Shown here: in pieces, positions 42,680 to 50,902 of the stretch
Layout of the letters: each line of letters begins with the position of its first letter
Position numbering within the stretch: the first letter of the stretch is position 1
Assembly: GCA_944386225.1 (NCBI GenBank)
Contig: CALXAH010000005.1
Location: 62,001 to 126,000, forward strand
DNA length: 64,000 nt
Direction: 5' to 3'
DNA from: an uncultured Gemmiger sp.
Lineage (GTDB): Bacteria; Bacillota; Clostridia; Oscillospirales; Ruminococcaceae
The notes under the pieces: model-generated
Database searches by the model: none
What the model was told of the DNA's origin: nothing
What the model saw: only the letters and a program-made list of their open reading frames with translations
Program-made: the position numbers and the translations under genes

Positions 42680-43813
42680 TCAGCCCTGTTTGGGCGGGCG
42701 GGGCGGGAAGTACATGTACACCTGGCAGGGAATCATGCCGTTGTACAGCTTGCGGCGGCGGACGGCCTTTTTGCCGAAATGGGCTTCAAAATCCGCGTCG
42801 GCGGTGATCACATAGGCGCCGGACACCGGATGAGCGGCCAGGCGCTTGCCCAGCACACCGGCCAGACGGGCGGCCTCGTCCAGGTCGCCCAGGCGCTCGC
42901 CGTAGGGCGGGTTGGTCAGCACGATGGCCTCGGCGGGCGGGGCAAAATCCGCCACATCCGCCTGGGCAAAGACGCACCGCTCCCCTACTCCGGCCAGCTT
43001 GGCGTTCTGGCGGGCCAGTTCCACGGCGGCGGGGTCGATGTCCCAGCCGCGGCCCTCAAAGGCGGCGTCCCGCCGGATTTCCGACAGGGCCTTTTCCCGG
43101 GCGGCGGCCCAGAGGGCGGGCGGGCAGAAGCTGTACCGCTCGGCGGCGAACCGGCGGCGCAGGCCGGGGGCGATGTTCATGGCCTTCTGGGCGGCCTCGA
43201 TCACCATGGTGCCGCTGCCGCAGAAGGGGTCGCAGACCAGGCTGTCCCGGCGGACCCGGCCCAGGTCGGCGATGGCCGCGGCCAGGGTTTCCTTGATGGG
43301 GGCGCCGGTGGCGTTGCGGCGGTAGCCACGCTTGTGCAGGCCGTCGCCGGTGGTGTCCAGCATGAGTTCCACCTGGTTTTTGCGCAGGGAGAACCGCAGC
43401 TTGTAGAGGGGGCCGTCCTCCGGCAGCAGGTTGACCCGGTGGCCCTTTTTGAGCCGTTCCACCACCGCTTTTTTCACGATGCTCTGGCAGGCAGGCACGC
43501 TGGACAGGATGCTGGACAGGCTGGAGCCCTTGACCGGGAACTGGGCGTTGGCGGGGATCAGCTCCTCCCAGGGCACGCTGTACACCCCGTCGAACAGCTC
43601 GTCAAAGGTGGTGGCGGTGTAGGTTTTGAGCAGCAGCAGGACCCGTTCGGCGCAGCGCAGGTTCAGGTTGGCCTCGGCAATCAGGGAAGCCGGGCCGGAA
43701 AAGGCGATGCGCCCGTCGGTGACCTGCACGTCCTCCGCGCCCAGGCGGCGCACCTCAAAGGCGGCGGTGGACTCGGTGCCGAAATAACAGGGGGCGATCA
43801 GTCGGTAGTTCAA
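42680..43813 (-). CDS. THUMP-domain rRNA methyltransferase (RlmL/YpsC-like)
   Basis: The 377-aa protein has an N-terminal THUMP RNA-binding region and a C-terminal Rossmann methyltransferase with DPFCGSGTMVIEAA (SAM site, ~190) and LTNPPYGERLGD (the NPPY motif for base N-methylation). It matches the RlmL-type 23S rRNA guanine-N2 methyltransferase domain without the extra RlmK domain of E. coli. The start is a TTG at 43813, with AAGGAG 7 bases upstream, giving MNYRLIAPCYFGTE, which fits the family N-terminus. Confidence 0.9.
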   Translation of the reverse strand: MNYRLIAPCYFGTESTAAFEVRRLGAEDVQVTDGRIAFSGPASLIAEANLNLRCAERVLLLLKTYTATTFDELFDGVYSVPWEELIPANAQFPVKGSSLSSILSSVPACQSIVKKAVVERLKKGHRVNLLPEDGPLYKLRFSLRKNQVELMLDTTGDGLHKRGYRRNATGAPIKETLAAAIADLGRVRRDSLVCDPFCGSGTMVIEAAQKAMNIAPGLRRRFAAERYSFCPPALWAAAREKALSEIRRDAAFEGRGWDIDPAAVELARQNAKLAGVGERCVFAQADVADFAPPAEAIVLTNPPYGERLGDLDEAARLAGVLGKRLAAHPVSGAYVITADADFEAHFGKKAVRRRKLYNGMIPCQVYMYFPPRPPKQG

Positions 43814-43864
43814 AGAAATGCTCCTTCCGGCCACAGGGCCTTGATAATCAGAAGATACGGGGGT

Positions 43865-43893
43865 ATTGTACCACATCCGCCCGGTTTGGGCAA
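43865..43893 (-). promoter_or_regulatory. Promoter of the rRNA methyltransferase gene
   Basis: On the minus strand TTGCCC (43893-43888) and TACAAT (43870-43865), spacing 17 bp. Confidence 0.7.
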
Positions 43894-43910
43894 CCGGCGG
43901 GCGGCATGAA

Positions 43911-43937
43911 AAGAGGGCGCCTGCAGCAGGCGCCCTC
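43911..43937 (-). terminator. Terminator of hpf
   Basis: GAGGGCGCCTGC (43913-43924) pairs with GCAGGCGCCCTC (43926-43937). TTTTCATG follows on the minus strand, 13 bases beyond the hpf stop. Confidence 0.85.
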
Positions 43938-43949
43938 CGGGCAGTTGGT

Positions 43950-44471
43950 TCAGCGTTCGGGGATCAGCACACCGTAGCTGCCGTCCGCACGGCGGTAGAC
44001 CAGCTGGATCTCGTCGCTGGCGGCGTCCCGGAACAGATAGAAGCTGTGACCCAGCAGGTTCATATCCAGGATGGCGTCCTCCACGGTGCAGGGCTTGACC
44101 GGGAAGTGCTTCTCGCGGATGACCTGATAGGGCTCTTCGTCGGCGGGCTCCTCCGTCGGCACGGTGTCCACCGCGGCGCGGGTGAGCTTGTCGCCCAGGC
44201 GCTTGCGGTTCTTTACCACACGGCGGCTCAGCAGATCCGCCGCATCTTCCAGTGCATCTTCCATACGGGGGGCCTGTTTCTCGGCCCGCAGGATCAGGCC
44301 TTTGTCACGCACCGTGATCTCCACCGTCTGGCCGCTTTTTTCCACCGTTACGGTGACCTGCGCCTGTGCATCGGCGGAGAAGAACTTGTCCAGCTTGGCA
44401 AGCCGTGCCTGCACCTTATCGGTGAAGCTGGGTTTCAAACTGACTTTGCGTCCGGTACATACGATATTCAT
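43950..44471 (-). CDS. hpf: Long-form ribosome hibernation-promoting factor
   Basis: The 173-aa protein has the HPF/RaiA N-terminal domain (MNIVCTGRKVSLKPSFTDKV, residues 1-95), a linker and the C-terminal dimerisation domain (KPCTVEDAILDMNLLGHSFY, YRRADGSYGVL). The long form joins two 70S ribosomes into inactive 100S particles in stationary phase. AAAGGAGG precedes the ATG at 44471. An AT-rich TATAATATAACC lies upstream as a probable -10. Confidence 0.95.
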   Translation of the reverse strand: MNIVCTGRKVSLKPSFTDKVQARLAKLDKFFSADAQAQVTVTVEKSGQTVEITVRDKGLILRAEKQAPRMEDALEDAADLLSRRVVKNRKRLGDKLTRAAVDTVPTEEPADEEPYQVIREKHFPVKPCTVEDAILDMNLLGHSFYLFRDAASDEIQLVYRRADGSYGVLIPER

Positions 44472-44617
44472 GCCTGTGCCTCCTTTATCGGGCGGCGCTT
44501 GGTCGAACAGACCACGCGGCGCCCGTTCGATGGTTATATTATAGCAAAGGTGCACAAAAAATACCAGCCCCCCTAACCGGAACACTTTTATACAAAAAAG
44601 CCAAAAAAGGGCAGTAT

Positions 44618-44646
44618 AAAGCCCCCGGCAGGCTTTGCCGGGGGCC
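44618..44646 (-). terminator. Terminator of the yabR-side operon
   Basis: GCCCCCGGCA and TGCCGGGGGC form a stem with a GGCTT-type loop, with TTTATACTG after it on the minus strand, 28 bases beyond the S1-domain gene. Confidence 0.75.
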
Positions 44647-44673
44647 AAAAAAATATTTTTGTGAAAACGCGTT

Positions 44674-45129
44674 TCAGCGCCGGCGGGACCCGCCGCCACG
44701 ATGGGCTTCGGTAACCCGTTTGAGATCGGCGTTCTTTTCCTCGCTCTGGCTCTTCCAGCGGGCCATCATATCCTCAAAGCTCAGATCGCCCTGGGGCTGC
44801 GGCGCCTTGGGCTGCCAGACCCGGCCGGTATCGGCGCGGCCGCCCCGCTGGGCGGGACGGGGACCACGGGGCCCGCGGGCCGGACGCTCCGGCGGGGGCA
44901 GGGTGCGCTTGATGGAAAGCGCGATCTTGCCGTCCTCCGCAATGTTGATAATCTTGACCTTGACCGTCTGGCCCTCGCTCAATACGGCCGACAGGTCCTG
45001 GATAAACTCATTCGATACCTCGGAGATATGTACCATGCCGGTTTTGCCCTCCGGCAGGGTGACGAACGCCCCGAACTTTTTCACGCCGCTGACGGTGCCC
45101 TCTACAATCGTTCCAACCTCTAACTGCAC
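44674..45129 (-). CDS. yabR: S1-domain RNA-binding protein (YabR-like)
   Basis: The 151-aa protein has one S1 domain (VGTIVEGTVSGVKKFGAFV, GKTGMVHISEVSNEF, residues 1-70) and a basic, Pro/Arg/Gly-rich tail. YabR lies after divIC in Bacillus and the order is kept here. The exact role is unknown; a polynucleotide-phosphorylase-like S1 fold suggests RNA or ribosome binding. The start is a GTG at 45129, with AAGGGGA upstream. Confidence 0.9.
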   Translation of the reverse strand: MQLEVGTIVEGTVSGVKKFGAFVTLPEGKTGMVHISEVSNEFIQDLSAVLSEGQTVKVKIINIAEDGKIALSIKRTLPPPERPARGPRGPRPAQRGGRADTGRVWQPKAPQPQGDLSFEDMMARWKSQSEEKNADLKRVTEAHRGGGSRRR

Positions 45130-45188
45130 GCAAGAATCCCCTTTTGTTTGATTTACTGGCAGGGACCGCAACGTCCCCTGCCGCCTGT

Positions 45189-45482
45189 TCAGCTGCCGCT
45201 TACGTCCACAAAGACCCGCTCATCCGGGCGGGCATAGCCCAGCCGGTCGCGGGCGACCCGCTCCACGATTTCTTCCTCGCTGCCGCTGGTGAGCACGCGC
45301 TCCAACTCCTCGTTTTCCGCCTGCTGCTGTTCCAGCTGCTGCTGGACCGAGGCCAGCGCCTGCTGCTTGGAGCTGATGGAGACCTGGTTCACCACAATGC
45401 CTACGATCAGGTAGGTACCTGCGCAGACCGCCGCCGCCCAGAAAAACATCCGGGACATAAAGTGCTTGTTGCGTTTCACCAC
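45189..45482 (-). CDS. divIC: Septum formation initiator DivIC/FtsB family
   Basis: The 97-aa bitopic protein has a short cytosolic N-terminus, one helix (FFWAAAVCAGTYLIVGIVV, ~13-32), a Gln/Glu-rich coiled coil (ASVQQQLEQQQAENEELERV) and a C-terminal ARDRLGYARPDERVF block typical of DivIC/FtsB. It forms a complex with FtsL and DivIB at the division septum. The position between yabQ and yabR matches Bacillus. Confidence 0.93.
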   Translation of the reverse strand: MVKRNKHFMSRMFFWAAAVCAGTYLIVGIVVNQVSISSKQQALASVQQQLEQQQAENEELERVLTSGSEEEIVERVARDRLGYARPDERVFVDVSGS

Positions 45483-45528
45483 GGGGCCCCCTTCCCTGGG
45501 ACGCTGTTGCAGAGAACAGACGTTTCAG

Positions 45529-45939
45529 TTAATTTGAATTATACAACAACCCGGCATTTTTTTGCAACCGTTTTTTCCGTCTTTTCCGGCTTCGGGAGCG
45601 GATTTTGCGCCATTTGTCCCTGGCAAAACCGCCCAGCCGGGCCCCGGCGGGAAGAACGGCCAGCCGTAGCGTCAGCCGGAAGGGCAGCGCCGCCGCCCAG
45701 CGGGCCAGACGGGCGGCATACAGCACCGTGGGCCCCAGGGTCAGCCAGCCCGCCCAGAGCCCGGCGGCCAGGGCCGGCAGCATGTACCAGCGCAGCGCCC
45801 CCGCCGCGCTGCGGGTGGCGGAAAACCCGCACAGCAGCACCGCCGCCAGCGCAAAGCCCGCCACGTCCAGCACAAACCGGGCGGCCTTTGTGCCGCCCAA
45901 TGCCGCCTGCCCGGCCAGCAGCATCCCGGCCAGCAGCAC
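45529..45939 (-). CDS. yabQ: YabQ-like spore-cortex membrane protein
   Basis: The 136-aa product has several hydrophobic helices (FVLDVAGFALAAVLLCGF, YMLPALAAGLWAGWLTLG) and a very basic tail (KWRKIRSRSRKRRKKRLQK), as in YabQ, a forespore-outer-membrane protein needed for cortex assembly in Bacillus. The only plausible start I find in frame is a GTG at 45939. The frame stays open upstream to beyond the yabP stop and codes for more helix-like residues, so the true N-terminus may be longer and overlap yabP. The identification relies partly on synteny. Confidence 0.75.
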   Translation of the reverse strand: MLLAGMLLAGQAALGGTKAARFVLDVAGFALAAVLLCGFSATRSAAGALRWYMLPALAAGLWAGWLTLGPTVLYAARLARWAAALPFRLTLRLAVLPAGARLGGFARDKWRKIRSRSRKRRKKRLQKNAGLLYNSN

Positions 45940-45986
45940 CCCCAGCGCCAGGCAGGCGGACAGATCCGCCGCCAGACCCGCCGCGG

Positions 45987-46286
45987 TCAGCGTACCAGCC
46001 GCCGCAGCCAGCCGCCGGCGGCGGGGCGGGGCTCGGTGTACTGCAGATAGTCGATCCGGCCGAAGATCCGCAATTCGCCACTCTGGGCGCTGAGCTCGCT
46101 GACCCGGATCTCCTGGCCGCCTATGGTAAGAACCCCCTGGCTGGTTTCCAGCACCGCGCCGTTTTCGTCACAGCTGACGATGCGGGTCACGCCGGTGGCG
46201 CTGATGGAACCCCGGTTTTCCACGATCAGGGTATGGGGCTGCCGGGCCTGCGCCGGGGCCGCGGGAGCCGGGCTGCGCTGCTGCAT
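45987..46286 (-). CDS. yabP: YabP spore-coat/cortex-assembly protein
   Basis: The 99-aa protein has the YabP/YqfC fold signatures LIVENRGSISATGVTRIVSC, TSQGVLTIGGQEIRV and GELRIFGRIDYLQYTE. YabP is expressed in the mother cell in Bacillus and acts with YabQ. The ATG at 46286 has AGGTG upstream. The protein starts with a Pro/Ala-rich extension. Its presence implies a sporulation ability now or in the recent past. Confidence 0.9.
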   Translation of the reverse strand: MQQRSPAPAAPAQARQPHTLIVENRGSISATGVTRIVSCDENGAVLETSQGVLTIGGQEIRVSELSAQSGELRIFGRIDYLQYTEPRPAAGGWLRRLVR

Positions 46287-46353
46287 ATACGGGCACCTGC
46301 CTTTCTTGTGATACAAGTGTATGCGCCCGCGGACAAAAAAATGCCGGAGGGGC

Positions 46354-46599
46354 TCAGCCCTCCAGCACCTCGTACATCTCCCGGGCCACGTCCTTGCCGG
46401 CGGGCGCATCCACGCTGAGCACCCGCACCTTGACCGGACGATTGCCGAAGGTGATCTCGATCTCATCCCCCACCTTGACCGCATAGCTGGCCTTGGCGGG
46501 CTTGCCGTTGACCAGGATGCGGCCTGCGTCGGCCACCTCGTTGGCCACGGCGCGCCGCTTGATCAGGCGGCTGACCTTAAGATATTTATCAATACGCAT
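46354..46599 (-). CDS. rqcP: RqcP (YabO), S4-domain ribosome-quality-control factor
   Basis: The 81-aa S4-domain protein (MRIDKYLKVSRLIKRRAVAN, GRILVNGKPAKASYAVKVGD) matches RqcP/YabO/HSP15-like proteins, which stabilise tRNA on stalled 50S subunits while RqcH adds alanine tails. CAGGAGG precedes the ATG. The gene lies between hup and yabP exactly as in Bacillus. RqcH is not in the window. Confidence 0.93.
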   Translation of the reverse strand: MRIDKYLKVSRLIKRRAVANEVADAGRILVNGKPAKASYAVKVGDEIEITFGNRPVKVRVLSVDAPAGKDVAREMYEVLEG

Positions 46600-46621
46600 A
46601 CGCTGCCTCCTGTTTTTACAG

Positions 46622-46655
46622 AAAAGGCCCCGCCGCAGCGGTGCGGCAGGGCCCG
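46622..46655 (-). terminator. Terminator of hup
   Basis: On the minus strand GGCCCTGCCGCA and TGCGGCGGGGCC form a stem with a CCGC loop, followed by TTTTCTG. Confidence 0.8.
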
Positions 46656-46668
46656 GAAAACGGATCGC

Positions 46669-46944
46669 TTACTTGGAAACGGCGTCCTTCAGGGCCTTGC
46701 CGGCCTTGAACACGGGAGCCACGGAAGCGGCGATCTCGATGGGCTCCTTGGTGCGGGGATTGATGCCGGAACGGGCGGCACGCTCATGGGTCTCGAAGGT
46801 GCCGAAGCCCACCAGGGAAACCTTGTCACCGGCCTTCAGGGCCTCGGTGATAGCGTCCAGAGCAGCGTTGACAGCCTTCTCGGCATCCTTCTTGGTGATT
46901 TCAGCTTCGGCGGCAACCTTAGCGATCAGTTCAACTTTGGTCAT
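46669..46944 (-). CDS. hup: DNA-binding protein HU
   Basis: The 91-aa histone-like protein has the HU beta-arm motif [20 protein letters not shown] and [21 protein letters not shown]. It bends and compacts DNA as a dimer. I chose the second ATG (46944), because GGAGG lies 10 bases upstream of it and only 4 before the ATG at 46950. Confidence 0.96.
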   Translation of the reverse strand: MTKVELIAKVAAEAEITKKDAEKAVNAALDAITEALKAGDKVSLVGFGTFETHERAARSGINPRTKEPIEIAASVAPVFKAGKALKDAVSK

Positions 46945-46982
46945 TATCATTCAACCTCCAAAATTTTATCAGCACAGAGCGA

Positions 46983-47774
46983 TTACTCTGAAGCTTGCGT
47001 TGATTCCTGCCCCCAGCAGGCGGCCAGGGCTTCCGGTGCGGCCCCGGCCAGGGCGGTTCCGGCAGCCAGGGCGGCGTCCTCACAGGCTTCCACCCGGCGG
47101 GTAAAGGCCGTGCCCGCGCGGGTAAGCGCTTCTTCCGGCTCCTGCCCCAGGGCACGGGCCAGCGCCACCGTATCAAACAGCAGCCCGCCCACACCGGCGG
47201 TTTCGCCGGCGGCCAGGGCCCGGCGCATATTGTCCAGCCCGGCCTGCAGCCGGTCCAGCGCGGCGGCGGCGTCCGGCGCGGGAACGCCCCGCCCGGCAGC
47301 CCGCTTCTGCAGCTTGGCCGCCCGCATCAGGGCGGGCAGGGCGGCGGGCACGCTTTCCAGATCATCCCGGGCGCTGTTGCGGCCTTTTTCGGTATTCTTG
47401 CGCTCGTTCCAGTTGGCCAGGGCCTGTTCGCCGCCGGCGGCCTGCGCCTCCCCGAACACATGGGGATGCCGGTAAACCAGCTTCTGGCACAGCTCGTTGC
47501 ACACATCGTCAAAGGTGAACCGGTCCTGTTCGGTCTCCATCTGGCAATGCAGCACTACCTGCATGAGCACATCGCCCAGTTCTTCCCGCAGCAGGCCGGC
47601 GTCCTTCAGGTCGATGGCGTCCACCGCCTCGTAGGTCTCCTCCAGGAAGTTGGCCCGGATGCTCTCGTGGGTCTGGGCCCGGTCCCAGGGGCAGCCGCCG
47701 GGCGCGCGCAGCAGGCGCACGATCTCCAGCAGGTCCCGGATATCATACCGGGTTTTGGGCGTAAACTCCACCAT
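46983..47774 (-). CDS. mazG: MazG nucleoside triphosphate pyrophosphohydrolase
   Basis: The 263-aa enzyme hydrolyses NTPs/dNTPs to NMPs, cleaning damaged nucleotides. The first MazG domain is complete: GGCPWDRAQTHESIRANFLE, EELGDVLMQVVLH with the EExxD metal motif, and FTFDDVCNELCQKLVYRHPH. The second half is diverged and Ala-rich. Unlike Bacillus YabN it has no N-terminal methylase domain. ATG at 47774 with GGGAGG upstream. It precedes hup, as in the Bacillus block. Confidence 0.92.
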   Translation of the reverse strand: MVEFTPKTRYDIRDLLEIVRLLRAPGGCPWDRAQTHESIRANFLEETYEAVDAIDLKDAGLLREELGDVLMQVVLHCQMETEQDRFTFDDVCNELCQKLVYRHPHVFGEAQAAGGEQALANWNERKNTEKGRNSARDDLESVPAALPALMRAAKLQKRAAGRGVPAPDAAAALDRLQAGLDNMRRALAAGETAGVGGLLFDTVALARALGQEPEEALTRAGTAFTRRVEACEDAALAAGTALAGAAPEALAACWGQESTQASE

Positions 47775-47986
47775 GGCGGGCACCTCCCGGCGGCGAGGCT
47801 TTGCGGCCTGCCGCCTGCAAACGAAAAATCGGCTTTTACCATTTTACAGTACACTTTGCCGGTTTGCAAGTATTTTATACGGAAAGTCACAGTATTTGAA
47901 CAGTTGTTAAGCATTTCCAGCACACCGACCGCCGCAAAGCCCGCCAAAGCGGCATGAGCAGGCGGTTTTAGGGCCGGCCGCGGACG

Positions 47987-48017
47987 CAAAAAGCCCCCCG
48001 GCGAGCGCCGGGGAGCC
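47987..48017 (-). terminator. Terminator of the zinc-ribbon protein gene
   Basis: On the minus strand CTCCCCGGCGCTCGCCGGGGGG folds into a stem followed by CTTTTTGCG. Confidence 0.75.
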
Positions 48018-48079
48018 TGCCTTATTCAGGACGTTTCGGGCGGATGCGCCGGATCACCAGCGCACCGCCCAGCGCGGGC

Positions 48080-48460
48080 TTAGAGCTGTGCCCCGCACCG
48101 ATGACAAAAGAGGGCATCCTCTTCCACCTCGGCGCCGCACTGGGGACAATGACGCTCCGCCTTTTCGGCGGGGGCAGCGGCGGGGGTGAACTCCGGCTGG
48201 GCCTTGATGCGGTCGATCTCCGCCTCGATGGCGGCGATGGCCTGGACGTACTTGTCCACCAGTTCGCGGTTTTCTTCCCCGCTGCGGATCAGGCTGTAGA
48301 CCAGCGCGCCCAGCTGACGCTGCGCACGGGCCAGCTTGTTCTGGGCGTTGAGCAGCTCCACCTGCTTCTTGCCCTTGTCGGCTAGGTCCACGGCGGCTGC
48401 CTTTACGCTCTGGGCCACCTCAACACCGGCGTCCAGAATACGGTTCAGATCCAGATTCAT
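48080..48460 (-). CDS. Small coiled-coil zinc-ribbon protein
   Basis: The 126-aa protein is helical (residues ~10-90, AVDLADKGKKQVELLNAQNK) and ends in a zinc ribbon (HCPQCGAEVEEDALFCHRCG). It has no signal or membrane segment. Similar proteins are scattered in Clostridia with no known role. GAGAGGTG precedes the ATG at 48460. A longer frame exists upstream but the first residues would not fit. Confidence 0.8.
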   Translation of the reverse strand: MNLDLNRILDAGVEVAQSVKAAAVDLADKGKKQVELLNAQNKLARAQRQLGALVYSLIRSGEENRELVDKYVQAIAAIEAEIDRIKAQPEFTPAAAPAEKAERHCPQCGAEVEEDALFCHRCGAQL

Positions 48461-48557
48461 GCGAAAGCACCTCTCATTCCCGGGCTGTGTGCCCGTTGTT
48501 TGGTTTGGAATTACCTGTATTATACCGCCCCGGCCCTCAGGACGCAAGCGGCAGGTT

Positions 48558-49484
48558 TCAGCCCAGGAATTCCCGCAGCATACTGTCGGCGGGCACCAGA
48601 TCCAGGCTCAGCGGGTCGCACAGGGCAAACCGCCCGGCCAGGCTGTTGAGCATCTCGGCCAGGGGGCTGTCGTCTGGCAGGCGGCCCGCCAGCGGCGCGA
48701 TCTCCCCGGCCAGCAGGCAGGGCTCGTAGCTGAAGGAGGTATCCAGCAGCAGGTCGGCCTCCACCTTGAAGGGCTTGATGAACCGGTCCTCGCCGGCGCA
48801 GACGCTGCCCCACATGCCCAGGGTCTTTTCCAGGCTGTGGCCCCGGTACTTGTAATCCCGCACCATGCGGCGGGCCAGGCGGATATCCCGGGTGGGCAGT
48901 ACTCGCTGGCCCTTGTGGGAGTATTCCTCCCGCAGGCCCGCGTAGATCTTGTAGACCTTGTCCCGGGGCAGGGTTTCGGTCAGGATGGGGTTCAGCGCGT
49001 GGATACCCTCCACCACGCAGACGCCCCCGTTCAGGTTGATATGCTCGGTTTCGGGCTTGCGGTACTCGGTGGTGAAATCAAACACCGGCAGGTCGGCCTC
49101 GCCCCGGGTCAGCAGCTGGCTGAGCACCGTGTGGATGGCGGGGATATCCAGGGCGGTGATGTTTTCGTAATCCTTGCTGCCGTCCGGCAGGCGGGGGTAG
49201 TCGTTCAGATTCAGATAGAAGTTGTCCAGGCTGACCACCTGGGCCGGGCAGCCCCGGCGCTCCAGGGCGGCGGCCAGCTTATGGGCGCTGGTGGTCTTGC
49301 CGGAGGCGGAGGGGCCGGTGAGCATCACCACATGGCAGCCGCTGGCCAGCACCTCGCCCGCCGCGGCGTATACCCGGCTTTCATACTCGATCTCGCAGTG
49401 GGAGACGAAACTTTTGGCGCTTTCGGCGGCGGTGTTGATCAGGCTGGTTTCAACCAGTCGTTTCGGGATCCAGATAGCGGGCAT
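48558..49484 (-). CDS. Uridine-kinase-like P-loop nucleoside kinase
   Basis: The 308-aa protein has a P-loop VMLTGPSASGKTTSAHKL at about residue 55, VSLDNFYLNLNDYPRL and VCVVEGIHALNP, as in the uridine kinase/phosphoribulokinase superfamily. Many Clostridia encode such a kinase fused to a TGS or other N-terminal domain; here only ~45 extra residues come before the P-loop. The product is likely a nucleoside 5'-phosphate but the substrate is not certain. Its start lies within the 3' end of hemZ (35-base overlap), so the two are coupled. Confidence 0.85.
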   Translation of the reverse strand: MPAIWIPKRLVETSLINTAAESAKSFVSHCEIEYESRVYAAAGEVLASGCHVVMLTGPSASGKTTSAHKLAAALERRGCPAQVVSLDNFYLNLNDYPRLPDGSKDYENITALDIPAIHTVLSQLLTRGEADLPVFDFTTEYRKPETEHINLNGGVCVVEGIHALNPILTETLPRDKVYKIYAGLREEYSHKGQRVLPTRDIRLARRMVRDYKYRGHSLEKTLGMWGSVCAGEDRFIKPFKVEADLLLDTSFSYEPCLLAGEIAPLAGRLPDDSPLAEMLNSLAGRFALCDPLSLDLVPADSMLREFLG

Positions 49485-50898
49485 AGAACTGACTCACTCC
49501 TTTTTTGCGGTCCATCACGGTATCAAAGCCGTTGATGTAGTCCGCGGGGTATTTATAGTTGAAGATGCGCTGGATGTGGTCGCCGCCGGGCTGCACCAGC
49601 TTGGTGGAGCCGCCCGCGCCGGCCGACAGGATCGTATGCACCTCTTCCATGATATAGATGTTGTACAGCCCCTCAAAGCCCGGTTTGCACCAGCCGGTGT
49701 TTTCCAGGTTCTGCAGAGTGCCCTTCTGCCGGTAGAGGTAGTAGGGCCGGTAGCCCGCGTCCGCCAGGGCGGAACAGGCGTGCAGCATTTCGGCCACGTC
49801 GCCATACTCGTCCCGGGCCTTGTCGATCACCAGATTGGAGGCCCGTTTGAGGGTCAGGGTATGCACGGTGATGTTTTCCGGGTTCAGCTCGATGGCCCGG
49901 CGCAGGCTGGCGGTGAAGCCCTCCACCGTCTCCCCGGGCAGGCCGGCGATCAGGTCCATGTTGATGTTGGTATGGCCCGCGGCCCGGGCTTCGGCGTAGC
50001 ATCGCTCGATGTCGGCAGCGGTATGGCGGCGGCCGATGCCCGCCAGCACCTCGTCCGAGAAGGTCTGGGGATTGATGGAGATGCGGGTGGCGCCGTATTC
50101 CTTGAGCACCGCCAGCTTTTCCGCGTCGGTGCAGTCGGGGCGGCCCGCTTCCACCGTATATTCCTCCAGGCCGGACAGGTCAAACAGCTCCCGCACCCTG
50201 CCCATGAGCTGGCGCAGCTGGTCAGCGGACAGGCTGGTGGGGGTGCCGCCGCCGATGTAGATGGTTTTGAGGGTCAGGCCGCAGGCGTCGATCTGGCGGC
50301 GCATCTCCTCGATTTCCCGGCACAAAGCGTCCACATAGGGCTGCACCAGTTTATGCTCCCGCTCGATGGTGCGGGACACAAAGCTGCAGTAGCTGCACCG
50401 GGAGGGGCAGAACGGGATGCCGATATACAGGCTGCAGTCCCGGGGCCGGGCGGCGGCCATCACCGGCCGCTGCAGGTCGGCGATGGAGAGGGCCAGCCGG
50501 TATTTTTCCTCGGTGCAGTGGTAGCGATCCACAAAGCGGGCGCGGATCTCCTCCTCGGAAAGGCCGCGGGCCCGGCTGTCGTGGATGATGCGCACCGGGC
50601 GCACCCCGGTCATGGAGCCCCAGGGCGGGCGCACCCCGGTAAAGCCCACCAGCAGCTGGTAGACCAGATCGGTGAGGGCATACTCCGGATCCTGGCCGGG
50701 GGCCAGCGGACGGCGCAGCCAGGCGCAGCGGCCGTTTTCCCGCACGGCGGCCAGCAGGTGGCGGCGGCCCGCCCGGGCCAGCACCAGGTCGTCCCGGCCG
50801 GCGGGACGGGCAGCCAGCAGCCGCCCCTGGGGATAGAACAGCCGGGCCACGTTTTCCGGTTCGTAAACCGAGGCCAGGCCGGTGATGACGATGTTCAT
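49450..50898 (-). CDS. hemZ: HemZ-like radical SAM coproporphyrinogen dehydrogenase family protein
   Basis: The 482-aa protein has the radical-SAM cluster CPSRCSYCSF (~165) within GIPFCPSRCSYC, the GGGTPT motif and the HemN-like block RISINPQTFSDEVLAGIGR. The ~150-residue N-terminal extension (TGVRPPWGSMTGVRPVRI) is typical of HemZ in Firmicutes. HemZ was linked to oxygen-independent haem synthesis in Bacillus, but relatives also act as haem chaperones. No other haem genes are near. It is the fourth gene of the recJ-rel-dtd-MBL-hemZ order common in Clostridia. Confidence 0.9.
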   Translation of the reverse strand: MNIVITGLASVYEPENVARLFYPQGRLLAARPAGRDDLVLARAGRRHLLAAVRENGRCAWLRRPLAPGQDPEYALTDLVYQLLVGFTGVRPPWGSMTGVRPVRIIHDSRARGLSEEEIRARFVDRYHCTEEKYRLALSIADLQRPVMAAARPRDCSLYIGIPFCPSRCSYCSFVSRTIEREHKLVQPYVDALCREIEEMRRQIDACGLTLKTIYIGGGTPTSLSADQLRQLMGRVRELFDLSGLEEYTVEAGRPDCTDAEKLAVLKEYGATRISINPQTFSDEVLAGIGRRHTAADIERCYAEARAAGHTNINMDLIAGLPGETVEGFTASLRRAIELNPENITVHTLTLKRASNLVIDKARDEYGDVAEMLHACSALADAGYRPYYLYRQKGTLQNLENTGWCKPGFEGLYNIYIMEEVHTILSAGAGGSTKLVQPGGDHIQRIFNYKYPADYINGFDTVMDRKKGVSQFYARYLDPETTG

Positions 50899-50902
50899 AG
50901 TG

